A stretch of 41,789 nucleotides of DNA from Actinophytocola sp. (lineage in GTDB: Bacteria; Actinomycetota; Actinomycetes; Mycobacteriales; Pseudonocardiaceae): NCBI RefSeq assembly GCF_009379765.1, contig NZ_WHTD01000063.1, positions 1 through 41,789 on the forward strand. The letters run 5' to 3'. Shown here piece by piece: positions 31,793-40,634 of the stretch (its first letter is position 1; each line of letters opens with the position of its first letter). The position numbers and the translations under genes are program-made. The notes below the pieces were generated by a model. The model ran no database searches. It was not told the origin of the DNA and was given only the letters and a program-made list of their open reading frames with translations.

Positions 31793-33286
31793 TCACGGCG
31801 CGGCGCGGAACAACGTCGGGTTGAGCGCCGAGGGCGCCCGCCGCAGCGTGCTGGCCCGCTCGTAGGCGTACGCGTAGCCGATCAGCGTCGGCTCCGTCCA
31901 GGCGCGGCCCAGCAGGACGATGGTGAACGGACGCCGGTTCGCGGCCTGGTAGCCGGCCGGCACGGCGATCGACGGGTAGCCCGCCTGCGCGCCGATCGAG
32001 GCGCCGCCCGCGCCCGCGAACAGCAGCGCCGTCAGGTCGTACTCGGCCATGACCGCGTCGATGCGGCCCCTGCTGTCGGCCAGGTCCCTGGCCCGGTCCA
32101 CCTCGTAGCGGGCCGTGTCGGCGCTGCCGGGGGAGAGGTTCATAGCCTGCGACGTGAGTGCCCGTGCCTGGCCGAACTTGAGCGCTACCGGGGCGTGGGC
32201 GCCGTTGTAGGCGACCAACTCCGCGAGCGAGCGCACCGGGGCGGTGCCGGGCAGTTGGGCGAGGTAGGCGTTCAGGCCGCGCTTGAACTCGTAGTGCAGC
32301 ACCGTCGACCTTTCGGGGAAGCCGCCGCTCGTGTCGAGGGTGACTGGCACGAGCGTCGCGCCCAGGCCGGTCAGCTCGGCCACCGCCGCGTCCCAGAGCG
32401 TCCGGTTGTCGCCGCCCTCGTCCGGGACCTCGCTCCGCACCACCCCGATCCGGGCGCCGCGCAACGCACCGGCCCGCAGGTTCGTCGTGAAGTCGTGGCC
32501 CGCCAACGGGTTGTCCGCGGTGGCCGGGTCGAGCGGGTCGACCCCGGTGAGCGCGGTCAGCTCGGCGGCCGCGTCGGCGACCGTCCTGGTCATGGGTCCC
32601 GCGGTGTCCTGGCTCGCGGCGATCGGGACGACCCCGGTGCGGCTGATGAGCCCGACCGTCGGCTTGATGCCCACGACCGAGTTGGCCGCCGCCGGGCTCA
32701 GGATCGACCCGGACGTCTCGGTGCCCACGGTCAGCGGCGCGAGTCCCGCGGCCGCCGCGGCGCCGGAGCCCGCGCTCGACCCGCTCGGCGACTGCGACGC
32801 GTCGTACGGGTTGAGCACCTGGCCGCCCAGCGAGCTGTAGCCGCCGGGCATGTCCTCGGCGAGGAAGTTGGCGAGTTCGGTGAGGTTGGCCTTGCCGAGG
32901 ATCACCGCACCCGCGTCGCGCAGGTTGGTGACGAGCCGGGCGTCCGCGTGGGGGTAGGAGTTCGCGAGCGCGACCGAGCCCGCGGTGGTCGGCATCCCCC
33001 GCACGTCGATGTTGTCCTTGACCAGCACGGGAATGCCGAGCAACGGCCCGCCGCCGCCCTCCATCCGCCGCTCGTCCGCCGCCTCGGCCTCGGCGACCGC
33101 GTGCGGGTTGAGCGCCCGGACGGCGTTGAGGGTCGGGTTGAGCGCCTCGATCCGCGCGAGGTGGGCCCTGGTGAGGCCGACGCCGGTGATCGCGTGGGCG
33201 TCGAGGAGGTGGGCGAGCCGCGCGACGGTGGCGGTCTCGAGGTCGGCCGGGAAGCGCGGCGCGGGGCGCCCGGTGGTGAGGGTCAC
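31793..33286 (-). CDS. Amidase (amidase-signature family)
   Basis: A 497-residue amidase. The Ser-cisSer-Lys triad is visible: Lys90 in [10 protein letters not shown], the cis-Ser in [11 protein letters not shown] (about 171), and the nucleophilic Ser in [13 protein letters not shown] (about 194). Length and domain order are normal, with no signal peptide, so it should be cytosolic. The substrate is unknown; such enzymes hydrolyse diverse amides. GTG 33286 lies 40 bp after the cyclase-family gene on the same strand. It may be the last gene of the transcript that begins with the IniB-like genes, or have its own promoter. Confidence 0.88.
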   Translation of the reverse strand: MTLTTGRPAPRFPADLETATVARLAHLLDAHAITGVGLTRAHLARIEALNPTLNAVRALNPHAVAEAEAADERRMEGGGGPLLGIPVLVKDNIDVRGMPTTAGSVALANSYPHADARLVTNLRDAGAVILGKANLTELANFLAEDMPGGYSSLGGQVLNPYDASQSPSGSSAGSGAAAAAGLAPLTVGTETSGSILSPAAANSVVGIKPTVGLISRTGVVPIAASQDTAGPMTRTVADAAAELTALTGVDPLDPATADNPLAGHDFTTNLRAGALRGARIGVVRSEVPDEGGDNRTLWDAAVAELTGLGATLVPVTLDTSGGFPERSTVLHYEFKRGLNAYLAQLPGTAPVRSLAELVAYNGAHAPVALKFGQARALTSQAMNLSPGSADTARYEVDRARDLADSRGRIDAVMAEYDLTALLFAGAGGASIGAQAGYPSIAVPAGYQAANRRPFTIVLLGRAWTEPTLIGYAYAYERASTLRRAPSALNPTLFRAAP

Positions 33287-33326
33287 GGCCAGCAGTCTGC
33301 GGCCCCTGGTCGTCCTGGGGAAGGTC

Positions 33327-33986
33327 TCACCCGCACGCCAGCACGGCGACCGCGCGGACCGGGAAGCTGCCGATGCCGCGCACGGGTGCGGGCAGCGCGG
33401 TCAGCCGGAACCCCTCCGCCGGCAGCGCGGCGAGGTTGGTCAGGTGCTCGATGATCGGGATCCCGTTGCCCAGCAACGTGTCGTGCACCGGTCGCGCCGG
33501 GTCGGTGGGGTCGTCGACGTTCACCGCGTCGACGCCGAGCACCGCCACGTTCGCGTCCACGAGGAAGCGGGCGGTGGCGGCGGTGAGGTACGGGGCACCC
33601 TCGCCGTAGCGCGGCGTGCCCCAGTGCCGCGACCAGCCGGTGTGCACCAGGACCGCCTTGCCCCACAACCGGTCCGGCTCGCCGAACAGGTCCGGCCCGA
33701 GCACCGGGCGACCGTATGCGGACACCCGGACCGCGGGCACGTCGACCAGCCGCTCCAGCGCCAGCCCGGCGATGTCGGCGCCGCCCGCGTGGAAGTGGAA
33801 CGGCGCGTCGACGTAGGTGCCCGTGTTGGCCACCAGGTCGATCCGTCCGATGTGGAACGACACGCCGGACCCGGGTGCCGTCGCCACCCGCTCCCGGTGG
33901 GTGCTGACCGCCGGGCCGGGCAGGCCCGGGTAGGTGACCATGCCGTGCTCGATGGGATGACTCAGGTCCACGTACCGGCTGTTCAT
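33327..33986 (-). CDS. Cyclase-family (kynurenine formamidase-like) hydrolase
   Basis: A 219-residue protein of the metal-dependent cyclase family. The N-terminal YVDLSHPIEHGMVTYPG is typical, and the metal motif reads NTGTYVDAPFHFH (near 55), with Tyr where many members have His in the GTH position, while the D-x-P-x-H-F part is intact. VLGVDAVNVDDP and GIPIIEHLTNL are the usual later motifs. It may hydrolyse a formamide, lactone or similar bond. ATG 33986 overlaps the stop of the dynamin-like gene (ATGA), so it is translationally coupled to a membrane-remodelling operon, which is unexpected. Confidence 0.85.
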   Translation of the reverse strand: MNSRYVDLSHPIEHGMVTYPGLPGPAVSTHRERVATAPGSGVSFHIGRIDLVANTGTYVDAPFHFHAGGADIAGLALERLVDVPAVRVSAYGRPVLGPDLFGEPDRLWGKAVLVHTGWSRHWGTPRYGEGAPYLTAATARFLVDANVAVLGVDAVNVDDPTDPARPVHDTLLGNGIPIIEHLTNLAALPAEGFRLTALPAPVRGIGSFPVRAVAVLACG

Positions 33987-35467
33987 CGCCCCATCGTCGC
34001 ACCGGCCGCGGGGAACTCGGCCCGGGCGAGCACGCCCTCGCACGTCCGCACGAGGGTCCGGCACGCGTCGGCGGCGCGGCGGCCGAACATCGGGTTCTCC
34101 GCCTGGGCCTGCCAGTGCCGCAGCGCGGCGTACGCGGCCCGGCGAAGCTCCTCGTGCGGTGCGTCCTCGGGCAGGCCGAGCCGGACCGCCGGCGCGCTGC
34201 CCGTGCCGCCGAGCAGCTGCTCGGCCTCCTGCACGAGCGGCGCGGGCAGCGTCACCCCGCCCGACCGCAGCGCGCTGAGCAGCCGCAGCTCGGCGAACTC
34301 GTGTGCGCCGGCCAGGATCCGCTCGACCTGCCGGCCCAGCCCGCGCGCGTCGCCGTCGGCGCGGACCACCGAGTCCAGCGCCAGCAGCGCTGAGCGGGCC
34401 TTGAGCAGGTCCCGGCGCTCGCCGAACTGCACCTGCAGCACCCGCTGCAGCTCGCCCAACCCGCTGCGGGTGACGAGCTCGTCGGCGAGCGCGGCGGGGG
34501 TCCGGGTGCCCTGGCGGATCAGCGAGGTGGCGACCCGGATGCCGAACAGCCCGAACCGGCGGACCAGCGCGCGCCGGGTCTCGACCGACGGGTCGGCCGA
34601 CGAGCCGCGCAGGAACCGGTCGGTCGACAGCAACGCGGCGTCCAGGGACTCGCGTGGTTCACCGGCCAGCGCCGTGAGCGCCACGAACTCGGCCTGGCGC
34701 AGCGTCCGGCCGGTGTGCGCCAGCAGCCCGGCCACCGCCACCACGTTCTGGCACAGCCCGCGCAGCGCGGGCTCGGTCCGGTAGCGGGTGGCGATCGCCC
34801 GCGCCGAGAACATCGCGTCCAACCGGCCGGCGCCGATCTCGTCGGCCCGGGAGATCACCGCGACCGTGTTGACGGCGGTCGCCCGCGCCACGCCCTGGTC
34901 CCGGAACGACTCGAGGAACTCCGCGTCGGCCACGTGCAGGTGGCGCATCAGGTAGAGGACCGCGTCGGCCTCGGTGGGGGTGTCGTCGTCCGGCTCGAGG
35001 AACCGCGCGGTGCGGTCGGAGACCCCGGAGTTGATCGACGCGACACCCGGGGTGTCGATCAGCGTCGTGGCCCGCAGGCTCTGCGCGGGCCAGTCGACGA
35101 CGAGCCGGTCCAGCCGCTCGGCGGGCGTGGCACCCAGGTCGATCTCCAACGCCCCGTCCCGGCGGACCACCGGCAGCGGCGCGGGGCCGCCGTCCTTGGG
35201 GTACATGACGATCCGCGGGTTGGGCCCGTTGCGGTACCAGGTCACCACCCGGGTGCACTCGCCCGCGTCGGTCGGCGCGACCGCCTCCCCGACGAGCGCG
35301 TTGAGCAGCGTCGACTTGCCGGCCTTGACCTTGCCGGCGATCGCCACCCGCAGCGGCTCGTCCAGCCGGACCAGCTGGCGGCGCAGGAGGTCGACGGTGC
35401 GCGGCTGGTCGCCGTAGGTCGCCAGCGCGCCGGCCAGCACGTGCCGCACGGCGTGGGAGAGCGTCAT
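33983..35467 (-). CDS. iniC: Dynamin-like GTPase, IniC-like
   Basis: A 494-residue dynamin-family GTPase. The P-loop is GKVKAGKS (45-52), switch residues lie in DAGECTRVV, the G3 motif is DTPGVAS, and G4 is ISRADE. The C-terminal half is helical and Ala/Leu/Arg-rich, consistent with a stalk. It lacks the long hydrophobic paddle seen in its partner. Bacterial dynamins act as pairs at the membrane. In Mycobacterium tuberculosis, iniA and iniC are co-transcribed and induced by isoniazid and other cell-wall stress; the order here (iniB-like, iniA-like, iniC-like) is the same. ATG 35467 overlaps the preceding stop by ATGA. Confidence 0.82.
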   Translation of the reverse strand: MTLSHAVRHVLAGALATYGDQPRTVDLLRRQLVRLDEPLRVAIAGKVKAGKSTLLNALVGEAVAPTDAGECTRVVTWYRNGPNPRIVMYPKDGGPAPLPVVRRDGALEIDLGATPAERLDRLVVDWPAQSLRATTLIDTPGVASINSGVSDRTARFLEPDDDTPTEADAVLYLMRHLHVADAEFLESFRDQGVARATAVNTVAVISRADEIGAGRLDAMFSARAIATRYRTEPALRGLCQNVVAVAGLLAHTGRTLRQAEFVALTALAGEPRESLDAALLSTDRFLRGSSADPSVETRRALVRRFGLFGIRVATSLIRQGTRTPAALADELVTRSGLGELQRVLQVQFGERRDLLKARSALLALDSVVRADGDARGLGRQVERILAGAHEFAELRLLSALRSGGVTLPAPLVQEAEQLLGGTGSAPAVRLGLPEDAPHEELRRAAYAALRHWQAQAENPMFGRRAADACRTLVRTCEGVLARAEFPAAGATMGR

Positions 35468-37290
35468 GCCGCCACCCGCTCCACCGGCAGCAGGGTCCGG
35501 ACCTGCTGCGCCACCTGGTCCAGCCGCGCGAGCTCGGCGCGGATCTCGGCGAGCCGGGCGTCCCGCTCGGCCTGCGTCGTCTTGACCGACTTCTCCGCCG
35601 CCCGCAACGAGTCCTGCAGCGAGCGCTTCATCTGCTCGGCCAGCGCGGTGAAGTGGTCGCGCAGCACCCGCTGCACCCCGCGCAGCATGTCGCGCGAGTC
35701 CTTGCTGACATGGAAGGTGACGTCGTCGATGTAGCGGCGGAGTCCCGCCTTGGCGTCGTTCTGCCGCTTGGTGATGATCCGGCGGCGCTCGTCGCCGATG
35801 GACTTGCGGCCCATCAGCAGGCCCGCGCCGATGGAGATCGGGTTCAGCAGGGTGAACCCCACCAGCGTGCCGAGCATGCCGAACATCAGCACGCCCATGT
35901 AGCCGCCCTTGACCCCGGTCAGCAACCTCTTCCCGACCCCCAAGGTCTCGCTCTCCCGCACGGTCATCGTGCGCACGGACCGCAACGCGTCCGACGGCTC
36001 GATGCGCAGTGCCGGCAGCAGGTGCGCGCGCTCCTCGTCGAAGTGCTCGGCGACGCGCTGGGCCAGCCACCGGGCCCGCTGGGTGGCCCACACGTAGTTG
36101 GCCGACGCCGCGGAGGTCGCGGACTGCTCCACCCAGCTCTGGAACTGGTCCCAGGTCCTGGTCGGGTCGCCGCCGTTGACGATCGCCTCCTCGGCGTCGC
36201 GGACGATCTCCCGCAGCCGGTCGCGCAGGTCGTAGTCGATGTCCGCGTTGAGGTCGGCGACCCCGTCGTTGAGGGTCTGCTGCCAGCGCGCGGACCGCTC
36301 CTTCAGCCCGGCGGCCCGCTGCTCCGCGGCGGTCAGCCTGCTGATGACCTCCTGCACGCGCTCCGGGTTCTCCTGCGTGGACTCCTCGGTGCGCAGCGCG
36401 CCGGCGACCTGCTCGGTCACCCCGAGCACGTCGTGCACGGTCGACCGGCGGGCCAGCTCGTCGGCCTTCGCGACGACGTCCTGGCGCAGGTAGCGGACCA
36501 GCGGCGGGTAGCCGGACTCGGCGGACAGCTCGGCCCGCAGCTCCTCGTTCTCGGTGAGCAGCGCCTGCCAGCGCATGGTCGAGGACACGGTGAACAGCCG
36601 CGCCTCGATGCCGGCCCGGGCGAGGTGCCCGCGGTCGAGGTCGGCGATCGTGCGCCAGTCCGGGTACAGGTCGGTCTTGGTCAGCACGCACGCCACGTTC
36701 GGGCACACACTGATGGCCTGCCGCAGGAACTCGATCTCCGGCGCGGTGTACTCCTGCGAGGCGTCGGACACGAGCAGCACGGCGTCGGCGGCGGGCAGCG
36801 TGGCCATCGTCGCCGCGGCGTGCACGGAGCTGAGCCCGCCGACGCCGGGGGTGTCCACGAGCACGAGCCCGCCCGCGAGCACCGCCCGCGGCATGCCGAT
36901 CTCGACCTGGCTCAGCCGCTCCCGGTTGCCGGGGTTGCCCGACTCCGACGCGTACCTCGCGATGTCCTCGATGGGCACGGGGATGCGCTGGATGTCACCG
37001 GTGTCGAGCACTCGGACCAGCGTCACCGACGGCGCGTCGGCGTGCTTGACCACGGTCGGCACCGCGGTCGACAGGTCGTCGAGCACCGGGCACACCGGGG
37101 CCCCGACCAGCCCGTTGACCAGCATGCTCTTGCCCTTCTTGAACTCGCCGACCACGAGCACGCGCACGTGGTCGGCGAGCAGCCGGTTCTTCGCCTGCCG
37201 CAGCCGTGCCTCGAGGTCGGGGCGCTCGTATCCCGCGAGCGCCCCGAGGGCGAGGTCCACCGCCTGCACCGGCTTCGCCATCGCCGCCAT
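35464..37290 (-). CDS. iniA: Dynamin-like GTPase, IniA-like
   Basis: A 608-residue dynamin-like protein. It has the P-loop GEFKKGKS (48-55), DTPGVGG (G3) and LTKTD (G4), a long helical middle region, and a hydrophobic paddle YMGVLMFGMLGTLVGFTLLN near residue 460 that should insert into the membrane. A coiled-coil C-terminus rich in Glu/Arg/Leu ends the protein. It probably remodels or repairs the cytoplasmic membrane with the second GTPase. ATG 37290 has AGGTGA upstream at better spacing than the GTG 37299 that opens the frame. It follows the IniB-domain gene within 10 bp and overlaps the next gene. Confidence 0.85.
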   Translation of the reverse strand: MAAMAKPVQAVDLALGALAGYERPDLEARLRQAKNRLLADHVRVLVVGEFKKGKSMLVNGLVGAPVCPVLDDLSTAVPTVVKHADAPSVTLVRVLDTGDIQRIPVPIEDIARYASESGNPGNRERLSQVEIGMPRAVLAGGLVLVDTPGVGGLSSVHAAATMATLPAADAVLLVSDASQEYTAPEIEFLRQAISVCPNVACVLTKTDLYPDWRTIADLDRGHLARAGIEARLFTVSSTMRWQALLTENEELRAELSAESGYPPLVRYLRQDVVAKADELARRSTVHDVLGVTEQVAGALRTEESTQENPERVQEVISRLTAAEQRAAGLKERSARWQQTLNDGVADLNADIDYDLRDRLREIVRDAEEAIVNGGDPTRTWDQFQSWVEQSATSAASANYVWATQRARWLAQRVAEHFDEERAHLLPALRIEPSDALRSVRTMTVRESETLGVGKRLLTGVKGGYMGVLMFGMLGTLVGFTLLNPISIGAGLLMGRKSIGDERRRIITKRQNDAKAGLRRYIDDVTFHVSKDSRDMLRGVQRVLRDHFTALAEQMKRSLQDSLRAAEKSVKTTQAERDARLAEIRAELARLDQVAQQVRTLLPVERVAA

Positions 37291-37300
37291 CGTCGTCACC

Positions 37301-37933
37301 TCACGCGATCGCGGCGTCGGCGTCGATCTCGGCGTCCGGCTCGTCGAGCTCCGAGGGGTCCTCGACGGGCTGGATGCTCATCTCGGGCTCCGTCCCGAAC
37401 GGCACGTCCTCCGGCCCGGCCTCGACCGGGTCGTCGATGAACACCTCGGGGTCCTCGGCGGGCCCGTCGGCCGGGGTCTCGCCGGACTCGTCGGTCTCGT
37501 CGTTGAACGAGTCCTCGACGTTGATCACCTCGGTCGTGTCGTTGTCCTGGATGGCGATGACCTCGGTGTCGTTGTCGGAGTTGAACGAGTCGATGACGGT
37601 GGTGTCCCGGTCGTCGATGTCGAAGATGGTGAACTGCTGGTTCACGTCGCCGACCTCGGTGTGCTGGCTCTGGTCGATCTCGAAGGTCGTCGTCGTGTGC
37701 CGGATCTCCTGCACCGGGTCGTTGTGGCCACCCGAGCTGGAGCCGCCGTGCCGGGGATGGGCCGAACCGCTGTCGCTCATCATCAGCTGCGCGTCCCGGA
37801 CGTCGGCGGCGGTGACCGACTCGAGGCCCTTGTCGGCGAGCAGGCCGTCCGGGTCCCGCTCGAAGTCCATCCGGGTCTTCTCGTCGCGCATCAGGCTCAT
37901 CAGGAAGTCGATGAGCGCGGGCATGGACGTCAT
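37301..37933 (-). CDS. IniB N-terminal-domain protein with acidic repeat tail
   Basis: A 210-residue protein. Residues 1-55 form a helical domain, ALIDFLMSLMRDEKTRMDFE then DPDGLLADKGLESVTAADV, as in the N-terminus of IniB. The rest is acidic and low in complexity: strand-like units of Thr, Val, Asp and Asn such as TTVIDSFNSDNDTEVI and TTEVINVEDSFNDETD, then a Glu/Pro/Asp tail. There is no signal peptide. IniB-type proteins are the first products of the stress-induced iniBAC operon. ATG 37933 has GGAGG 8 nt upstream. The repeat-like body may form a beta-solenoid or act as a scaffold for the GTPases (inference). Confidence 0.78.
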   Translation of the reverse strand: MTSMPALIDFLMSLMRDEKTRMDFERDPDGLLADKGLESVTAADVRDAQLMMSDSGSAHPRHGGSSSGGHNDPVQEIRHTTTTFEIDQSQHTEVGDVNQQFTIFDIDDRDTTVIDSFNSDNDTEVIAIQDNDTTEVINVEDSFNDETDESGETPADGPAEDPEVFIDDPVEAGPEDVPFGTEPEMSIQPVEDPSELDEPDAEIDADAAIA

Positions 37934-38128
37934 GGCGATCCCTCCACAGTGGATCAGAAATGGTGCGTGGCCGGGGCGCGCTCAGTGAGGGCTTCCGACG
38001 AGCGAGGGTGGGCCGGAGGTCTGCCCGAGGAGTCGGCGTCGCCAACCGCCGCGGTCAGATCGGAGTCGTGCCTCCGGCTTCGCCCTCACCGGGAATTGGC
38101 ACAGCAGCCCCGGCCACCCACGCCTGGG

Positions 38129-38755
38129 TCACAAGGACAGGTCGAGGTCGTCCAGTCGGGACTCGATCTCGTTCTCGATGTCCGCCTCGAAGTCCTGGTC
38201 CTGGTCGTTGTCCGCGTCCTGCACGGTGGTCTGGTCGGTGTCGAGGTCCGCGTCCTGGTCGCTGTCCAGGTCCGCGTCCTGCTCGTTGCTCTGGTCGGCG
38301 TCGACGTCGACGTCGGACTCGGCGTTGCCACCGGCGCCGCCGCCGGCGTCGGCGTTGCCACCGTCGCCCGCGTTGCCGCCGTTGCCCCCGACACCCACGC
38401 CGTCACCGGCGGTGCTGTTGCCGAAGTTGACGTTGACCTGGCCGGACTGGCTGATCGGGCCGCTGTCGCCGCCGACCCCGAAGCCGCTGCCGCCGTCGGC
38501 GCTGCCGCCGTTGCCCCCGAGCGCGATCCCGCCGTTGCCGCCGTCGCCCGCCTCGGTGTCGGTCACCGTGGTGGTGTCCTGGTCCTGCTCGGACCCTTGC
38601 GCCGCGGTCTGGTCGTTGGCCTGGTCGGCGGTCTGCTGGGCGACCTCGGCCGCCTGCTGCTCCTGGGTCGAGTCCTGGTCGAGCACCGCGGTCAGGTCGA
38701 CGTTCGCGACGCTGTCGAGGAAGTCGCTCAGGTTGATGGGGACTGGGTTCGTCAT
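38129..38755 (-). CDS. Gly/Asn- and Asp/Gln-rich low-complexity protein
   Basis: A 208-residue protein of strongly biased composition. A helical start LSDFLDSVANVDLTAVLDQD is followed by an Ala/Gln stretch, a central block (about 70-135) of GGNGG and GGSADGGSGFGVGG units like PE-PGRS or the IniB glycine repeats, and a tail with dipeptide-like repeats of DAD, LDSDQDAD, DTDQ and QDQD. No signal peptide or transmembrane helix is visible. The Asp density suggests calcium or polycation binding. It is promoter-proximal to the IniB-like gene, separated by 195 bp containing a GTGAGGGC/GCCCTCAC long-range inverted pair, and diverges from the Hsp70-like gene. Confidence 0.7.
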   Translation of the reverse strand: MTNPVPINLSDFLDSVANVDLTAVLDQDSTQEQQAAEVAQQTADQANDQTAAQGSEQDQDTTTVTDTEAGDGGNGGIALGGNGGSADGGSGFGVGGDSGPISQSGQVNVNFGNSTAGDGVGVGGNGGNAGDGGNADAGGGAGGNAESDVDVDADQSNEQDADLDSDQDADLDTDQTTVQDADNDQDQDFEADIENEIESRLDDLDLSL

Positions 38756-38925
38756 TGTGCACTCCTGGTTATCTGGTGAGGCGCAACGACTCCCGTGGCG
38801 CCTACCGGAGCGTTCGTCCGGCTGACACCAAAGTTAGGTTCGCCGGCGGGCCCTGCCATCCGGGCGACCACCTGTTCGTGTCGTGCCTGGTACCGGGGTC
38901 GGCGACGGGGGCGCCGGACGGACTA

Positions 38926-38946
38926 CGGGGTTTTCCCTGTACCCCG
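38926..38946. promoter_or_regulatory. Inverted repeat in the Hsp70/Gly-rich divergent region
   Basis: CGGGGT (38926-38931) and ACCCCG (38941-38946) are inverted copies around a 9-bp T/C-rich centre. They lie in the 268-bp gene-free region 38756-39023 between two divergent stress-type genes, about 80 bp before the Hsp70-like start. The stretch becomes less GC-rich just after it (GATTCTTTTGAACC), as at a promoter. A shared operator for both directions is plausible. Confidence 0.4.
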
Positions 38947-39023
38947 AAGATTCTTTTGAACCAAACCGTCCGCGTTTCCGTATCGAATCCGATTGGGCTG
39001 GTAGAGCGAGAGGGGAAAGCGCG

Positions 39024-40634
39024 ATGTCCTACCAGATAGGAGTCGATTTAGGGGCAACATTCACCGCCGCGGCGGTCTGCCGCGCCGGACGCGCGGAAGT
39101 GGTGCGGTTGGGCACTCGGGCCGCGTTTCTGCCGTCCGTGGCCGGGGTCGGCCCGGACGGATCCTTGGTGCTGGGGGAGCTCGCGGAGTCGGGCAACGTG
39201 GTTCGGCAGTTCACCCGCCGGGTCGGTGACGACACTCCGTTGCGGCTCGGTGCCGTGACCGTGACCGCGGAGGCACTCGCCGCGAACTTCGTCTCGCACG
39301 TGGTCGCCACGGTCGCCGCCCGCGCGGGTGGCGCGGCCACGCGGGTGGCGCTGACGCATCCGGCCGGCTGGGGGCAGCACCGGATCGCGTCGCTCCGTGC
39401 GGCGTTGTCGGCGCAAGGGCTGGGCGCGACGGTGTTCCTGTCCGCGGCGCAGGCGGCCGCGCAGGCCCACGCCGACCGGACGCCGGTGTCCACCGGCGAG
39501 CTCGTGGCGGTCTACGACCTGGGCGGCACCGGCCTCGACGCGGCCGTCGTGCGCAGGCTCGCCAACGGCGAGTTCGCGCCGGCCGGCCGGCCGGAGGAGC
39601 TCGACCCCGGCGGCCTGGACTTCGACGAGCTCGTGTTCGAGCACGTGCGCACCGCTCTGGGGGAGCAGTGGGCCGCGCTGGACGCTACCGACCCGGCCGT
39701 CCTGACCGGCGTCGCCCGGCTGCGCCGGGAGTGCGCGCTGGCCAAGGAGGCGCTCTCGGCCGACACCGACGTACAGGTCCCGGTGGTCCTGCCGGGCATC
39801 GACACCCGCGTGCGGCTCGCCCGCGCCGAGTTCGAGGAGCTGATCCGTCCCTCGGTCGAGGAGACCGCCGCGACGTTGGTCCGCGCGATCGGCTCCGCCG
39901 GGGTCGAGCCGGAGGAAGTGACCACCGTGCTGCTGACCGGCGGTTCGGCACGGATCCCGCTGGTCACCCAGGTGGTCTCGGAGATCCTCGGCCGGCCGGT
40001 CACGGTCGCCGCGGACCCCAAGGGCGACACCGCGGTCGGCGCGGCCCTCGCCGTGGGCGGCCTCGAGGCGGACGTGCCGGCGGCCCGACCGCAGTCGGAA
40101 CCGACCCGCATCGCGCTGCGTGCCGCGCCGCACGAGGGCGAGAACCTGCCGAGCCCGCCCCGCCCGCCGGTGCCGGTCGGCCCGCCCGCCACGGAGAAGC
40201 CCGGCCCCTTCGGCCTGCGGCGCTCGGTCGCGGCCTCGGCGGCGACGTTCCTCGCGCTCGTGGTGGCCGGCGGCATCGCCCTGGGCAGCCACTACTTCGG
40301 GCCGAAGGACGCGGATGCCGACATCGACCCCGCCGGCACGATCGAGAGCACCGAGCGGTCGGACCCCACCACGCCGCCATCCCCGACGACGACCGCGCCG
40401 AACTCACCGCAGGAGCCCACCGAGACGCCCCGGCGTCGCCGGACCCAGGAGCCCCAGCAGACCGAGCAGACCGAGCAGACCACGAGCGAGCCGACCGAGA
40501 CCACGACCACGACGCCCCCCGAGCCCACCCCGAGCGAGCCGCCGACCACCACGGCGCCGAGCGCGCCGGACGGCCCGGAGGACACACCCGCCGAGCGGTC
40601 GGCGGACCCGAACCAGCCTGGGGGAGACCGATAA
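39024..40634 (+). CDS. Membrane-anchored Hsp70-like protein
   Basis: A 536-residue protein. Residues 1-355 are an Hsp70-type nucleotide-binding domain: phosphate-1 GVDLGATFTAAAV (5-17), phosphate-2 VYDLGGTGLDAAVV, and the adenosine motif LLTGGSARIPLV. The usual peptide-binding domain is missing. Instead a Pro-rich linker, one transmembrane helix (about 396-423) and a Thr/Pro/Glu-rich tail (424-536) follow. The topology predicts a cytosolic ATPase domain and an outside tail that could be glycosylated. ATG 39024 has a GAGGGG RBS; upstream in-frame sequence is promoter. It overlaps the next gene by TAATG and diverges from the dynamin operon. Confidence 0.85.
   Translation: MSYQIGVDLGATFTAAAVCRAGRAEVVRLGTRAAFLPSVAGVGPDGSLVLGELAESGNVVRQFTRRVGDDTPLRLGAVTVTAEALAANFVSHVVATVAARAGGAATRVALTHPAGWGQHRIASLRAALSAQGLGATVFLSAAQAAAQAHADRTPVSTGELVAVYDLGGTGLDAAVVRRLANGEFAPAGRPEELDPGGLDFDELVFEHVRTALGEQWAALDATDPAVLTGVARLRRECALAKEALSADTDVQVPVVLPGIDTRVRLARAEFEELIRPSVEETAATLVRAIGSAGVEPEEVTTVLLTGGSARIPLVTQVVSEILGRPVTVAADPKGDTAVGAALAVGGLEADVPAARPQSEPTRIALRAAPHEGENLPSPPRPPVPVGPPATEKPGPFGLRRSVAASAATFLALVVAGGIALGSHYFGPKDADADIDPAGTIESTERSDPTTPPSPTTTAPNSPQEPTETPRRRRTQEPQQTEQTEQTTSEPTETTTTTPPEPTPSEPPTTTAPSAPDGPEDTPAERSADPNQPGGDR

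Noticed and set aside
33983..36706. 907-residue reading frame suggesting one fused dynamin protein
   Set aside because: Its N-terminal part is a shadow of the first GTPase; the two GTPases have separate starts with an ATGA overlap at 35464-35467.
38129..38755. PE-PGRS family member
   Set aside because: Glycine-rich units are similar, but the N-terminal PE domain is absent and the tail is Asp/Gln-rich.
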